From the NCBI RefSeq assembly GCF_024734895.1, contig NZ_CP091430.1:3676501-3740500 (forward strand): a stretch of 64,000 nt of DNA, given 5' to 3'. Every line of letters begins with the position of its first letter. Positions within the stretch are counted from its first letter, which is position 1. This DNA comes from Paenibacillus spongiae. GTDB lineage: Bacteria; Bacillota; Bacilli; Paenibacillales; Paenibacillaceae. Positions 10,003 through 18,020 of the stretch are shown here, in pieces. Under the pieces are notes generated by a model, which made no database searches, was not told the origin of the DNA, and saw only the letters and a list, made by a program, of their open reading frames with translations. Both the position numbers and the translations under genes were made by a program.

Positions 10003-10223
10003 GATTAGTGACGACAAGGACAGTTGTGCTGTTGTGTTAGGGGACATTTATAAAATCGGCGAAGCGTATGTTTAAGCGGAAACCTGGATAAGCCAGATGG
10101 GCTATGAACTAAACTCGGATGGGGTCATCGAGCGCTATGACGAGCGTTTTCATGCGATGTTACCTGCTAGGAGCTGGAGATTTATATGCCCATCAACATT
10201 GAATCGCAACGTCAGAACAAATA
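10003..10223 (+). pseudogene. Relic of a GyrI-like effector-binding domain
   Basis: The conceptual translation gives GDIYKIGEAYV, a TAA stop (about 10072), then ETWISQMGYELNS and VIERYDERFH. After a frame change near 10167 it continues ELEIYMPIN to a TAG at 10221. This order (GDLY..GEA, W..GYE, YDERF, LEIYMPI) is the C-terminal half of GyrI-like/AraC-type effector-binding domains. With one in-frame stop, one frameshift and no N-terminus, it is a decayed fragment. Confidence 0.6.
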
Positions 10224-10241
10224 GCTTCGCTCCCACCATAT

Positions 10242-10273
10242 AAATCCACAACCGCACAAGGTTGTGGATTTTT
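10242..10273 (+). terminator. Rho-independent terminator, perfect 12-bp stem
   Basis: AAATCCACAACC, loop GCACAA, then GGTTGTGGATTT continuing into TTT. It isolates the TOMM precursor transcript from upstream genes. Confidence 0.85.
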
Positions 10274-10403
10274 GCTAAGTTCTACTTTCTGTTGTACTTC
10301 ATTAGCCATCTGCTTGGTTCTTTTTATTCGGTAGGCGATTGTCATAGGAACACTAGCGGATCTAATTTCATAAATTATCTAGTCGAGAAGGGGGATGGGC
10401 AGC

Positions 10404-10475
10404 ATGCCGATCGGACCCAGAGTTAAACATTCTCGTATAACGATTGTCCCAAGCAAGGGACAGCGAAATGAATGA
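10404..10475 (+). CDS. Possible 23-residue small ORF upstream of the TOMM precursor
   Basis: ATG 10404 follows AAGAAGGGGG-like purines (10386-10394) and reads 23 basic residues beginning MPIGPRVKH, ending at TGA 10473, 15 bp before the precursor start. An ATG three codons upstream is also in frame. It could be a translated leader or chance. No family was recognised. Confidence 0.25.
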   Translation: MPIGPRVKHSRITIVPSKGQRNE

Positions 10476-10490
10476 TACGGAGGGTATACA

Positions 10491-10760
10491 ATGAACGATT
10501 TCCAGAAGGATCTGCAAAACCTGAATGTCGGCCAGTTCAATTCGACGGGGATGACGCCTACATCGGGGCAAAATCAGGCCGGTCCGGGGGATTCCCGCTT
10601 ATGTATCGGCATTTGCTTTTTTTGCTCAGGCTTTTGCGGCGGGTTTTGTTCATGCAGCAACTGTTTCCGCTGCAGCAACTGCTTCCGCTGCAGCAACTGC
10701 TTCAACTGCGGCCACTGCGGTAATTGCGCACGTTGCGGAAGCTGCGCTCGCTGCCGCTGA
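10491..10760 (+). CDS. TOMM (heterocycloanthracin/sonorensin-like) bacteriocin precursor peptide
   Basis: An 89-residue peptide with a 36-residue leader (starting MNDFQKDLQNLN) and a core that contains all 17 cysteines. After an irregular start (LCIGIC, FFC, SGFC, GGFC, SC) the core becomes eleven consecutive X-X-Cys triplets (SNC, FRC, SNC, FRC, SNC, FNC, GHC, GNC, ARC, GSC, ARC) and a final Arg. This pattern is that of heterocycloanthracin/sonorensin-family precursors, in which Cys (and some Ser/Thr) become thiazol(in)es. ATG 10491 is 6 nt after GGAGGG. The modification genes follow at 10998-16537, beyond a terminator that could keep precursor mRNA in excess. The product was not checked against a database. 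Confidence 0.9.
   Translation: MNDFQKDLQNLNVGQFNSTGMTPTSGQNQAGPGDSRLCIGICFFCSGFCGGFCSCSNCFRCSNCFRCSNCFNCGHCGNCARCGSCARCR
10653..10711 (+). repeat. In-gene tandem repeat encoding SNCFRC units
   Basis: The 18-bp unit AGCAACTGCTTCCGCTGC occurs twice (the first copy with TGT for TGC) and begins a third time before diverging to FNC. It shows the core growing by unit duplication. Confidence 0.8.
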
Positions 10761-10799
10761 GTACCGAATAGCTCGCTTGGCGATCCGCAAAACGGTATG

Positions 10800-10840
10800 C
10801 CCCTGCAGATGTCTCAACCTGCAGGGGTTGTTCCTTTTTT
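10800..10840 (+). terminator. Terminator after the precursor gene
   Basis: CCCCTGCAG / CTGCAGGGG stem (10800-10808 and 10819-10827) with a downstream T run (10835-10840). It lies between the precursor and the biosynthetic genes. Confidence 0.8.
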
Positions 10841-10915
10841 GTCGTTTCTGGCATGACGGACAAAACGCTCTACATAACTTAAAAATGGAGGACAGCGAAG
10901 GCTTGTGGGTACAAT

Positions 10916-10980
10916 GCGGTTTTGCCTTCGGCAAAACCTAAGTCCATGCTTACGAAGCGGTTTTGCCTCCGGCAAAACCT
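10916..10980 (+). repeat. Duplicated 24-bp hairpin element before the maturation operon
   Basis: Two copies (10916-10939 and 10957-10980) of GCGGTTTTGCC-TYC-GGCAAAACCT differ at one loop base. Each folds into a perfect 9-bp hairpin (GGTTTTGCC / GGCAAAACC). The second copy ends two bases before the AAGGAGG ribosome site of the next gene. They may be REP-like elements or a structured leader. Confidence 0.8.
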
Positions 10981-10997
10981 TAAGGAGGAATAAAAAC

Positions 10998-12956
10998 TTG
11001 AATCCTTCAATGCGTTTGAAAGTGAACGGGGACACGTTTTTTCTCCCCGATTCGAACGGAGGCGTCTACTTTCGCAACAATACGGGTTCGTTTCGAATGG
11101 AAGGCGACATGATCGATCGGTGGATCGAAAAATTGATGCCCGTGTGGAACGGGGATAATTCCATGGCGGATCTGACGGACGGGCTGCCGGAACCGCACAG
11201 GACAAGGGTTTATGAAATTGCGGAAGTACTGCTAAATAACGGCTTTGTCCGGGATGCCAGCCAAGACCTTCCGCACAGCCTAACGGAAGTTGTCGAACGG
11301 AAATTTGCCGCTCAGATCGAATTTCTGGATAGTTTGGGCGGTTCGGGCGCTCACCGCTTTCAAACGTATCGCCAGGCAAATCCGATTGTGGCCGGTTCCG
11401 GTCCGATCTTCGTCTCGCTCGTTGCGGCCTTGTTGGAATCCGGATTGCCCCGGTTTCGTATGCTGATCACGAACCGGGCGACCACGGATCGCCAGCGAAT
11501 CGACGAGCTGACAGCGACAGCGCGTTTATCGGACTCCGAGATCGAGGTCGAGGAGATCTTTCAGTCAAATGATGGCTTCCTCGATTGGCCGGAAGTTGTG
11601 CGTTTAGCGGATTCCGTCCTATACGTCGCTCAGGATGCCGAACCCGGTGAGCTCAGAGCGCTGCACGCGGCCTGCAGGGAAGCGAAGAAGATGCTTCTGC
11701 CTGCCATCTATTTGCAGCAGGCGGGCATAGCAGGGCCGTTGGTAACAACGGATTCCGACGTCTGCTTCGAATCCGCTTGGCGCAGGATTCATCGTTCCGC
11801 CCTTGGTGATGCAAACCGGCTGCCTGCCGTCTCAACGACTGCGGAAGCCATGCTCGCGAATGTGGTCGTGTTCGAATGGCTTAAGACCGTTACGGGGACG
11901 ACGGCTTCGGAATTGAACGGGAAGCTGTTCCTGCTGAATCCGGAAACATTAGAAGCCGAGTGGCATTCGTTGCTTCCCCATCCGCTGGTCAGGGGTCTGC
12001 GTCCCGCCGAGCCTACTAATCCGTTCGACCTGTCGATTGAACAGCGTACGGAGCGGAAGGAAACAGACCGTCTCCTCTCCTATTTCAATCGCTTGACTTC
12101 GACGGAGACCGGTATTCTCCATCGATGGGAGGAAGGGGACTCGAAGCAGCTTCCGCTCTCGCAGTGTCGCGTCCAGGCAGTCGACCCGCTAACGGAGGGT
12201 CCTGCAGAGCTGCTGCCGCAGATCGTCTGCTCGGGGATGACACATCATGAAGCAAGGAAGGAAGCGGGCTTGGCCGGCATCGAGGCGTATGTGTCGCGAC
12301 TGGCCGGGGTTCTGAAGTTAGCCGGTCCAGCACAGCCGGATTCCGCAAGCCCGATCGAGTCGCAGCTGCATGAATATGTAGGGATTGGAGCGGGAGAGAC
12401 GACAGCGGAAGCGGTCATTCGCGGACTGCGGAAATGTCTGTTCGAGGAGCTGAAAATCCGTTCCGAATCCAGCTTGCCCTTCATTTATCGAATCAAGCTA
12501 AGCAAGGTTGAGGACGATTATTGCCGCTATTGCTTGCACGCATTGGCTACGATGCGAGACACTCCCATAATCGGACTGGGGCAAGAAACGGCGGGTTTCC
12601 CAGTCGTCTGGGTCTGTACGAACGGTTACTGGTATGGTGGAGTTGGAGTCAATCGCACGATGGCGCTGCGTGATGCGCTCCGGCAGGCGCTGATGAAAAC
12701 GCAAAACGATGCAGCGGACATTCAGGGCCAAATCCTGGAGCGATCATCGGTCAAGGTGGAAGATGTCTTGCCCCAAAGTCTGACGATCCCAAGCTTCGAT
12801 GAGTCGGAATACGGCCTGACGCTGCAGTCCGTCCGGCAGATCCTGCAGAGGAGCCGGAAGCGGATTGAAGTCATTGATTTATCGATAGAACCATTTATGA
12901 AGGATGAGCTGGCAGGCGTGTTTGGCGTGTCGCTGCGAGAGGGGGAGACGCATTGA
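10998..12956 (+). CDS. Thiazole-containing bacteriocin maturation protein (Ocin-ThiF-like, 'F' protein)
   Basis: A 652-residue protein. Residues about 1-95 look like a winged-helix leader-recognition element (ending VYEIAEVLLNNGFVRD). A ThiF/E1-like nucleotide-fold segment follows (GSGPIFVSLVAALLESG). The C-terminal 250 residues contain segments resembling degenerate YcaO motifs (EARKEAGLAGIEAYV, TAEAVIRGLRKCLFEEL). In heterocycloanthracin-type clusters such a protein binds the precursor leader and delivers it to the cyclodehydratase. I chose TTG 10998 because AAGGAGG (10982-10988) is 9 nt upstream; the ATG at 11010 is too far. Its stop overlaps the TTG start of the next gene, implying coupled translation. 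Confidence 0.82.
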   Translation: MNPSMRLKVNGDTFFLPDSNGGVYFRNNTGSFRMEGDMIDRWIEKLMPVWNGDNSMADLTDGLPEPHRTRVYEIAEVLLNNGFVRDASQDLPHSLTEVVERKFAAQIEFLDSLGGSGAHRFQTYRQANPIVAGSGPIFVSLVAALLESGLPRFRMLITNRATTDRQRIDELTATARLSDSEIEVEEIFQSNDGFLDWPEVVRLADSVLYVAQDAEPGELRALHAACREAKKMLLPAIYLQQAGIAGPLVTTDSDVCFESAWRRIHRSALGDANRLPAVSTTAEAMLANVVVFEWLKTVTGTTASELNGKLFLLNPETLEAEWHSLLPHPLVRGLRPAEPTNPFDLSIEQRTERKETDRLLSYFNRLTSTETGILHRWEEGDSKQLPLSQCRVQAVDPLTEGPAELLPQIVCSGMTHHEARKEAGLAGIEAYVSRLAGVLKLAGPAQPDSASPIESQLHEYVGIGAGETTAEAVIRGLRKCLFEELKIRSESSLPFIYRIKLSKVEDDYCRYCLHALATMRDTPIIGLGQETAGFPVVWVCTNGYWYGGVGVNRTMALRDALRQALMKTQNDAADIQGQILERSSVKVEDVLPQSLTIPSFDESEYGLTLQSVRQILQRSRKRIEVIDLSIEPFMKDELAGVFGVSLREGETH

Positions 12957-14902
12957 GCGCGATCGTAACGGTCATCGGGGAAGGGCAGCTCGCGGAATTG
13001 GTAAGCAAGCAATTGTCTGCCGATAACCGCTATCGGCTGGTTCGGCAGAAGAAGATAGAATTCGGAGAGGCGGCTGCGGGAGACTTGGCGCTGGTATTGA
13101 ACGATGCATGGGCTCCATCCGTTCATCTTGCTGCGGAGGATCGGTTCCGACAATCGGGAACGCCTTGGCTGCGCGGCTTCGTTGCATTCGGAGAGGGAAT
13201 TGTCGGTCCGCTTGTTCGTCCGGAGGGGCAAGGATGCTCGCATTGCGCGGACACCCGGTTCCTGCTGGCGGGAAGCGACCGCAGGGAAACGTGGGATTTG
13301 CAGCAGAAGCTGGCGTTGCATGGGGGAATAGCCCGGGACGCTTGGGCGTCGCGCACGGGATTATTGCAGGTGGCGCGTCTTGTTGAGGCAGAAGCCGTGA
13401 AGCTGCTGGAGGGCTTGCAGCCGATGACGGAAGGTCGGATGTTCTTGATCAATCTGCGTACGATGAATAGCTCGTCGCACTTCTTTCTGCCCGATCCGCT
13501 ATGTCCGATCTGCGGCCGATTGCCGGAAGACGATGCGGAGACGGCCCGCATTGCGCTGCAGCCAAGCCCGAAAATCAGCGCCGAATCGTATCGCAGCCGT
13601 TCGATGGATGAGCTGAAGAATGTGCTGGCCCAAGATTACTTGGATGCCAGGACCGGTTTTCTGAACGGGAAGATGGTTGATCTTATTTCCCCTTTCGCCG
13701 ATGCGAGCATCAATTTGCCCTTGTTTGGCGGGGATGAGGCTTGCGCTGGTCGGACCCACTCCTATGCGGATAGCGAAATGACGGCCATTCTGGAGGGACT
13801 GGAGCGTTATTGCGGCCTGTCTCCCCACGGCAAACGAACCGCCGTTCATGACAGCTATCACAATGTGCGGAGCCAGGCGCTCGATCCTCTACGCGTAGGC
13901 ATCCATGCGAAGGAACAGTATGAGCGTTCCGACTTTCCGTTCAAACCATTCGATCCCGAGCGGCCGATCGACTGGGTATGGGGCTATTCGTTTCTGCAGC
14001 AGCGTCCGATTCTCGTGCCGGAGCTGCTTGCTTATTACAGTTCGGGCTGCGGTCACGGATTCGTCTACGAAACGTCCAATGGCTGCGCGCTTGGCGGCAG
14101 TCTGGAGGAAGCGATCTTCTACGGAATGCTGGAAGTGGTGGAGCGAGACTCCTTCCTCATGACCTGGTATGCGCGTCTGCCGCTGCCGCGCCTGGATCTC
14201 CGATCGGTGCAGGATCGGGAATTAAGATGGATGACGGATCGTTTGGAGGCCGTCGCGGGCTATGACGTGCATTTATATAAATCGACAATGGAACACGGCA
14301 TACCGAGTGTGTGGGCGCTCGCGAAAAACAGGAAAGAGCTGGGCGTGAACCTCATTTGCGCGGCGGGTGCCCATCCGGATCCGATCCGAGCAGCGAAGAG
14401 CGCGATTCACGAGGTGGCGGGCATGCTGCTTACGCTCAGCGAGAAATTCGAGGAGAACCGTCAGCAGTATGAACGGATGCTTCATGATCCGTACCAGGTC
14501 GTTCAGATGGAGGACCACTCCATGCTGTACGGGTTGAAGCAGTCGGAAGGTCGGCTCGATTTTCTGCTGAATGACGATCGCCCGATGCAAACGTTCGCCG
14601 AAGCGTTTGAACCGAGGGGCTGGAACGTCGATCTTACCGATGATCTGAAGGCCATGCTGCATGTGTTTCGCCAATTGAATCTTGAAGTGATCGTGGTCGA
14701 CCAGACGACTCCGGAGACGCGCCGCAACGGGCTGCATTGCGTGAAAGTGCTCATTCCCGGCATGCTGCCAATGACGTTCGGACAACATCTCATCCGATTG
14801 ACGGGACTGGATAGAGTGCTCAGAGTCCCTGCGGAGCTTTCTTATTCACGGGAGCCCTTGACGCCCGAGCAGCTTAATCCATATCCGCACCCGTTCCCAT
14901 AA
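12953..14902 (+). CDS. Fused C-D TOMM cyclodehydratase (leader-binding domain + YcaO)
   Basis: A 649-residue protein. The N-terminal 200 residues form a truncated E1/ThiF-like C domain with four zinc-type cysteines, C95-x2-C98 and C184-x2-C187. The YcaO domain follows with ATP-site motifs SEMTAILEGLERY (about 274-286) and SNGCALGGSLEEA...EVVERD (about 375-399). The protein ends PYPHPFP, the proline-rich PxPxP tail needed for catalysis in YcaO cyclodehydratases. It should use ATP to cyclise Cys/Ser residues of the precursor to azolines. TTG start overlaps the previous stop (TTGA). Fused C-D next to a separate F protein is notable, since the characterised Bacillus Balh system has C and D separate. 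Confidence 0.92.
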   Translation: MSAIVTVIGEGQLAELVSKQLSADNRYRLVRQKKIEFGEAAAGDLALVLNDAWAPSVHLAAEDRFRQSGTPWLRGFVAFGEGIVGPLVRPEGQGCSHCADTRFLLAGSDRRETWDLQQKLALHGGIARDAWASRTGLLQVARLVEAEAVKLLEGLQPMTEGRMFLINLRTMNSSSHFFLPDPLCPICGRLPEDDAETARIALQPSPKISAESYRSRSMDELKNVLAQDYLDARTGFLNGKMVDLISPFADASINLPLFGGDEACAGRTHSYADSEMTAILEGLERYCGLSPHGKRTAVHDSYHNVRSQALDPLRVGIHAKEQYERSDFPFKPFDPERPIDWVWGYSFLQQRPILVPELLAYYSSGCGHGFVYETSNGCALGGSLEEAIFYGMLEVVERDSFLMTWYARLPLPRLDLRSVQDRELRWMTDRLEAVAGYDVHLYKSTMEHGIPSVWALAKNRKELGVNLICAAGAHPDPIRAAKSAIHEVAGMLLTLSEKFEENRQQYERMLHDPYQVVQMEDHSMLYGLKQSEGRLDFLLNDDRPMQTFAEAFEPRGWNVDLTDDLKAMLHVFRQLNLEVIVVDQTTPETRRNGLHCVKVLIPGMLPMTFGQHLIRLTGLDRVLRVPAELSYSREPLTPEQLNPYPHPFP

Positions 14903-14944
14903 AAACGGTTAGCGCGGAGCAGTTGATGCCAAGGGGGAAAAGAG

Positions 14945-16537
14945 ATGAGTTTGATGAATCTGGACGTTTTTCTTCACCTTCTGCAATATGATCCGGATAA
15001 GGTCAAGCCGTTGGATTGGGAGACGGACTGGGATGACGCGCCTCTTCCGTATAAACTTTATCGCGGTCTGCCGCTGGTTCCGCTATCCAGAGAAGTGCCG
15101 GCAACGCTCGAAGGCAGGGATACGACCGGTGTGCCGGGCCTTCGCGATATCGGACATTTCCTCTATTACGCATTCGGGCTTGCGCAATTGACCCAAACCG
15201 TCATGGAACGGGATCCGTCGGAAGAATCGGGAGGCGTCTTGCAAATGTGCCGGCGCTTCGTTCCTTCCGGGGGCGGGTTGTATCCGAGCGAATTGTACTT
15301 CTACCTGAAGCTCAGTGAATTGCCTGCTGGCATATACCATTACGATGCGGCGCATCATCGGTTGGCGTTACTGCGCGAAGGAAATTTCGACGATTATTTG
15401 GCGAGATCGCTCGGGGATCGCTGCGACACGAACGATTGCTTCGGCGCCGCGTTCGTATCTACGGTTTACTGGAAAAATTTCTATAAGTACAATAATTTTG
15501 CCTACCGGCTGCAGGGACTCGATGCCGGCATTTTGATCGGACAGCTGCTCGAACTCGCGAAACGATTCGGATTTTCGTCTGTCGTGCATTATCAATTTCT
15601 TGATCAAGCCGTTAACCATCTGCTTGGACTATCGGAACAAGAGGAGAGCGTGTATGCGGTTATCCCGCTATCGACGGTACCAGCGAACCGGTGGATGTCA
15701 AGCGGGTATGAGGATGAGGAGACGGTTTCCGCCTCCGAGCTATGCCGTGTGTTGCCGTCAGTCAGGCATGATCATTACATCAGATCGCGTCGAATCGCAG
15801 AATATCCGATGCTGCTTCGGATGAGCGAAGCGTCCCGACTGGATTCGGCGCAATTATTTCGACAGTTCCGGAAGGATGAGCAAGCAATCCCGGATCAGGC
15901 GTCTGCACTGCCTCTGCCGCCTGTTGACCGCTTGTCGTATGATTTGGCGGCGGTTTGCCGTAACCGGTTCTCGCCCGAGACGGAATATATCTTGAAGCCG
16001 ATCGGTCTCTCCCGGCTTGCAGCTTTGCTTCGGGAAGCAACGGCTTCCTTCTCGTATCGCAACGACCTGGATGGAGCGCAGGAGCGGCCGGAACCCCGAG
16101 TATGCCTATATGGCTGCTTCTACGGGGTTGAGGACGTTCCGGATGGCGCTTATCGTTATGATGTCGATGCGCATGCGCTGCAGCCGGTCTGTCTTGGCGA
16201 TCACCGGCAGCGGATGCAGGAGGGAATGTCGCTTCCCAATGTCAATTTGTTTCAAGTACCGCTTGGTTTTCATGTGGCAGGGAGGAGGAATTTCTTGCAT
16301 TCGCAGCTTGGCAAGCGGGGATACCGCATTCTGCAAATGGAGGCCGGGATGCTCGTACACCGATTATTGCTGACGGCATCCGCCCTCGGGATGGGAGGTC
16401 GTCCGCTTCTCGGATTTGACGCCAATTCCAGCGATACGCTTTATCAGGCCGCTTCCCGGGATGAAACGGGGCTGATTTTTATACCGGTCGGTCCCTTTCG
16501 CGAGCGGTTGCGTTTGGCGGGCAGTATGAGCCGTTAA
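14945..16537 (+). CDS. SagB-family peptide azoline dehydrogenase
   Basis: A 530-residue protein with two nitroreductase-like halves, each with FMN-binding features. The N-terminal half has RRFVPSGGGLYPSELYFYL and GIYHYD; the C-terminal half has YRYDVDAHAL, then AGMLVHRLLLTASALGMGGRP. SagB enzymes oxidise azolines to thiazoles and oxazoles with FMN. ATG 14945 is 42 bp after the cyclodehydratase, behind AGGGGGAAAAGAG. It is the last gene of the TOMM operon. The double-domain layout matches SagB proteins of sonorensin-type clusters. Together with the previous two genes it provides the full core chemistry; no dedicated protease or transporter gene is adjacent. Confidence 0.92.
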   Translation: MSLMNLDVFLHLLQYDPDKVKPLDWETDWDDAPLPYKLYRGLPLVPLSREVPATLEGRDTTGVPGLRDIGHFLYYAFGLAQLTQTVMERDPSEESGGVLQMCRRFVPSGGGLYPSELYFYLKLSELPAGIYHYDAAHHRLALLREGNFDDYLARSLGDRCDTNDCFGAAFVSTVYWKNFYKYNNFAYRLQGLDAGILIGQLLELAKRFGFSSVVHYQFLDQAVNHLLGLSEQEESVYAVIPLSTVPANRWMSSGYEDEETVSASELCRVLPSVRHDHYIRSRRIAEYPMLLRMSEASRLDSAQLFRQFRKDEQAIPDQASALPLPPVDRLSYDLAAVCRNRFSPETEYILKPIGLSRLAALLREATASFSYRNDLDGAQERPEPRVCLYGCFYGVEDVPDGAYRYDVDAHALQPVCLGDHRQRMQEGMSLPNVNLFQVPLGFHVAGRRNFLHSQLGKRGYRILQMEAGMLVHRLLLTASALGMGGRPLLGFDANSSDTLYQAASRDETGLIFIPVGPFRERLRLAGSMSR

Positions 16538-16542
16538 AAAAA

Positions 16543-16585
16543 CATCGCTAACGACACTGACGCGAACGTCATGTCGTCAGCGATG
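16543..16585 (-). terminator. Terminator between sagB-like gene and the His-rich gene
   Basis: A long stem pairs CATCGCTAACGACA...CTGACG with CGTCATGTCGTCAGCGATG. On the minus strand it runs into seven T, so it best terminates the His-rich gene, and can also act on the convergent operon. Confidence 0.7.
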
Positions 16586-16622
16586 CAACCTATTCTATCA
16601 AGGTAAGGAGTCTGGACTATTC

Positions 16623-17231
16623 TTACCGGTGGCGGTTATCCCACGGATGATGGCCATGCGCGTGGGGATGGTGCCATGAATGGATCCAATCATGATGGTA
16701 ATCGACCGAGTAGTAATCCCATCCTGAAGACGGATAATGATGAAGGTGGTCATCCATATGCGGATCCCATGGATAGTGCATGAAGGGATGGATCATGTCG
16801 GGATAGTGATCATGCTCCCAAGGGTGAACCATTGCGAGATGCTGCTCATACTCCCAGGGGTGAACCATCGCGGAATGCTGCTCATATGCCCAGGGGTGAA
16901 CCATATCCGGATCCTGCTCATGTTCCCAGGGGTGAACCATATCCGGATCCTGCTCATGCTCCAGGGGCTGAACCATTGCGGGATGCTTCTCATGCCCCCA
17001 GGGATGAGCCATTGCGGCTTGCTGCTGCTCCCAAGGATGACACATCCCATGATGGTGTCCGTGATGATGTCCGTGATGATGAGGAATATGGTACCAGGTG
17101 TAGTGGGACTCGTGTAACACGTCATCGCGAGGACTTATTTGATCATTCGATTGCTGCTCGAATGCTTGCTTGGACGGATCGGAACCCTGCAAGCCGGCCG
17201 GGTTCTGGACGAAAGGCTGATGGTGTATCAT
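16623..17231 (-). CDS. Histidine-rich 12-residue-repeat protein
   Basis: A 202-residue protein with no recognised family. After a 45-residue polar N-terminus it has HHHGHHHGHHHG, then about seven copies of a 12-residue unit of the form MVHPWEHEQxxx, then more His/Trp/Asp/Tyr-rich sequence. Overall it is very rich in His, Trp, Pro, Met and Asp/Glu and has no signal peptide. The minus strand is chosen because AGGAGGT lies 8 nt before ATG 17231; plus-strand frames over the same repeats lack this. Metal binding (Ni, Zn, Cu) is plausible, and a spore-coat or surface role is possible. Its place next to the TOMM cluster may be coincidental. Confidence 0.7.
   Translation of the reverse strand: MIHHQPFVQNPAGLQGSDPSKQAFEQQSNDQISPRDDVLHESHYTWYHIPHHHGHHHGHHHGMCHPWEQQQAAMAHPWGHEKHPAMVQPLEHEQDPDMVHPWEHEQDPDMVHPWAYEQHSAMVHPWEYEQHLAMVHPWEHDHYPDMIHPFMHYPWDPHMDDHLHHYPSSGWDYYSVDYHHDWIHSWHHPHAHGHHPWDNRHR
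16760..17040 (-). repeat. 36-bp tandem repeat within the His-rich gene
   Basis: About seven direct copies encode (Q/H)xxxMVHPW(E/A)(H/Y)E. Copies around 16904-16960 are nearly identical at the DNA level, indicating recent duplication. Confidence 0.8.
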
Positions 17232-17450
17232 GATTTACCTCCTAGTCTTTTGTAAGGCATTGCATCGTGAATCCACTTCTGGCAATAACTCGCTTCGGAA
17301 GCCTTCGATTGGCATAATTCACAATATGCTGATATTAAGAAAAGGGCACTTGACCCTATAAAATGGGCGGCTGCACCGTTGCCTCATTCGCGATTGACAG
17401 TCGTACTTTCCTTGTAGAATGCCGAGTGACAAGAACATACTTCCTTAATA

Positions 17451-17474
17451 GTCGCATAGCTGCGACTTTTTTTT
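17451..17474 (+). terminator. GTCGCA-type terminator hairpin, copy 1
   Basis: GTCGCA-TAGC-TGCGAC followed by eight T. Near-identical hairpins occur at 22075 and 38517. A wider CCTTAA/TTAAGG pair flanks this copy. Confidence 0.75.
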
Positions 17475-17689
17475 GTATTTAAGGATGCTGCATCTTATTC
17501 CTGAACGAGAAGAATGCGTCAACGGTGGTACACGCGACATTGCGGAGACCATAGATTCACTAAAGGGCATGCCCAAAAGTACATCCTGCGAATGCCCGCA
17601 TGTACGATTCCAAACCGCTGCCCGAACGTTATAATGATAGATGTTCATGCAAGTATAGGAATAGGAAGGGGATTACGAAAGGCAGCTTT

Positions 17690-17857
17690 TTTGTATAAAA
17701 TCGGAATATTTGCCGCTCAGGCCATTGCGCGGGGCTATCGAAGCAAAGAATAGCAGGCGATATGGGGATATCCGAGCGTACGGTCAAAGCTCACTTGACG
17801 AACATCTATAACAAACTAGAGCATTGCAGGGAAATGAACGAATATCAAGAATGTTAA
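17690..17857 (+). pseudogene. Relic of a LuxR/NarL-type DNA-binding domain
   Basis: The translation reads QAIARGYRSKE, then a stop/frameshift near 17751, then AGDMGISERTVKAHLTNIYNKL and a short foreign tail ending at TAA. This is the LuxR helix-turn-helix of a NarL-type response regulator without its receiver domain. Confidence 0.7.
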
Positions 17858-17871
17858 TATAAGTTATTATT

Positions 17872-18010
17872 TTCCATTGAAGAGTTCGAGTCGTTGACAA
17901 GCGCGCTGCACCGCGAAGTGAAGGAAGAAATCGGTCTCGAAATCACTTGGATTGAAGGGGAAGATACGCGTATCGATACGGACGGAAGCAATATTATGGT
18001 GAAATCATGA
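17872..18010 (+). pseudogene. Fragment of a Nudix hydrolase
   Basis: An open segment encodes TSALHREVKEEIGLEI, the REVKEEIG part of a Nudix box, followed by 25 residues and TGA at 18008. It has no start codon or N-terminal half in frame, so it is a remnant. Confidence 0.6.
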
Positions 18011-18020
18011 CAGTAGGCAT

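Noticed and set aside
10904-10997. Longer N-terminus for the Ocin-ThiF-like protein
   Set aside because: It would translate the duplicated hairpins and the ribosome site; TTG 10998 has the correct spacing.
16760-17040. Possible CRISPR-like array (regular 36-bp repeats)
   Set aside because: The repeats are contiguous, in frame and coding, with no spacers.
16737-17233. Two plus-strand open frames opposite the His-rich gene
   Set aside because: They only reflect the repeats read backwards; the AGGAGGT ribosome site belongs to the minus-strand start at 17231.
17514-17753. 79-residue plus-strand frame
   Set aside because: Only its last residues match the LuxR relic; the upstream part has no ribosome site or family similarity.
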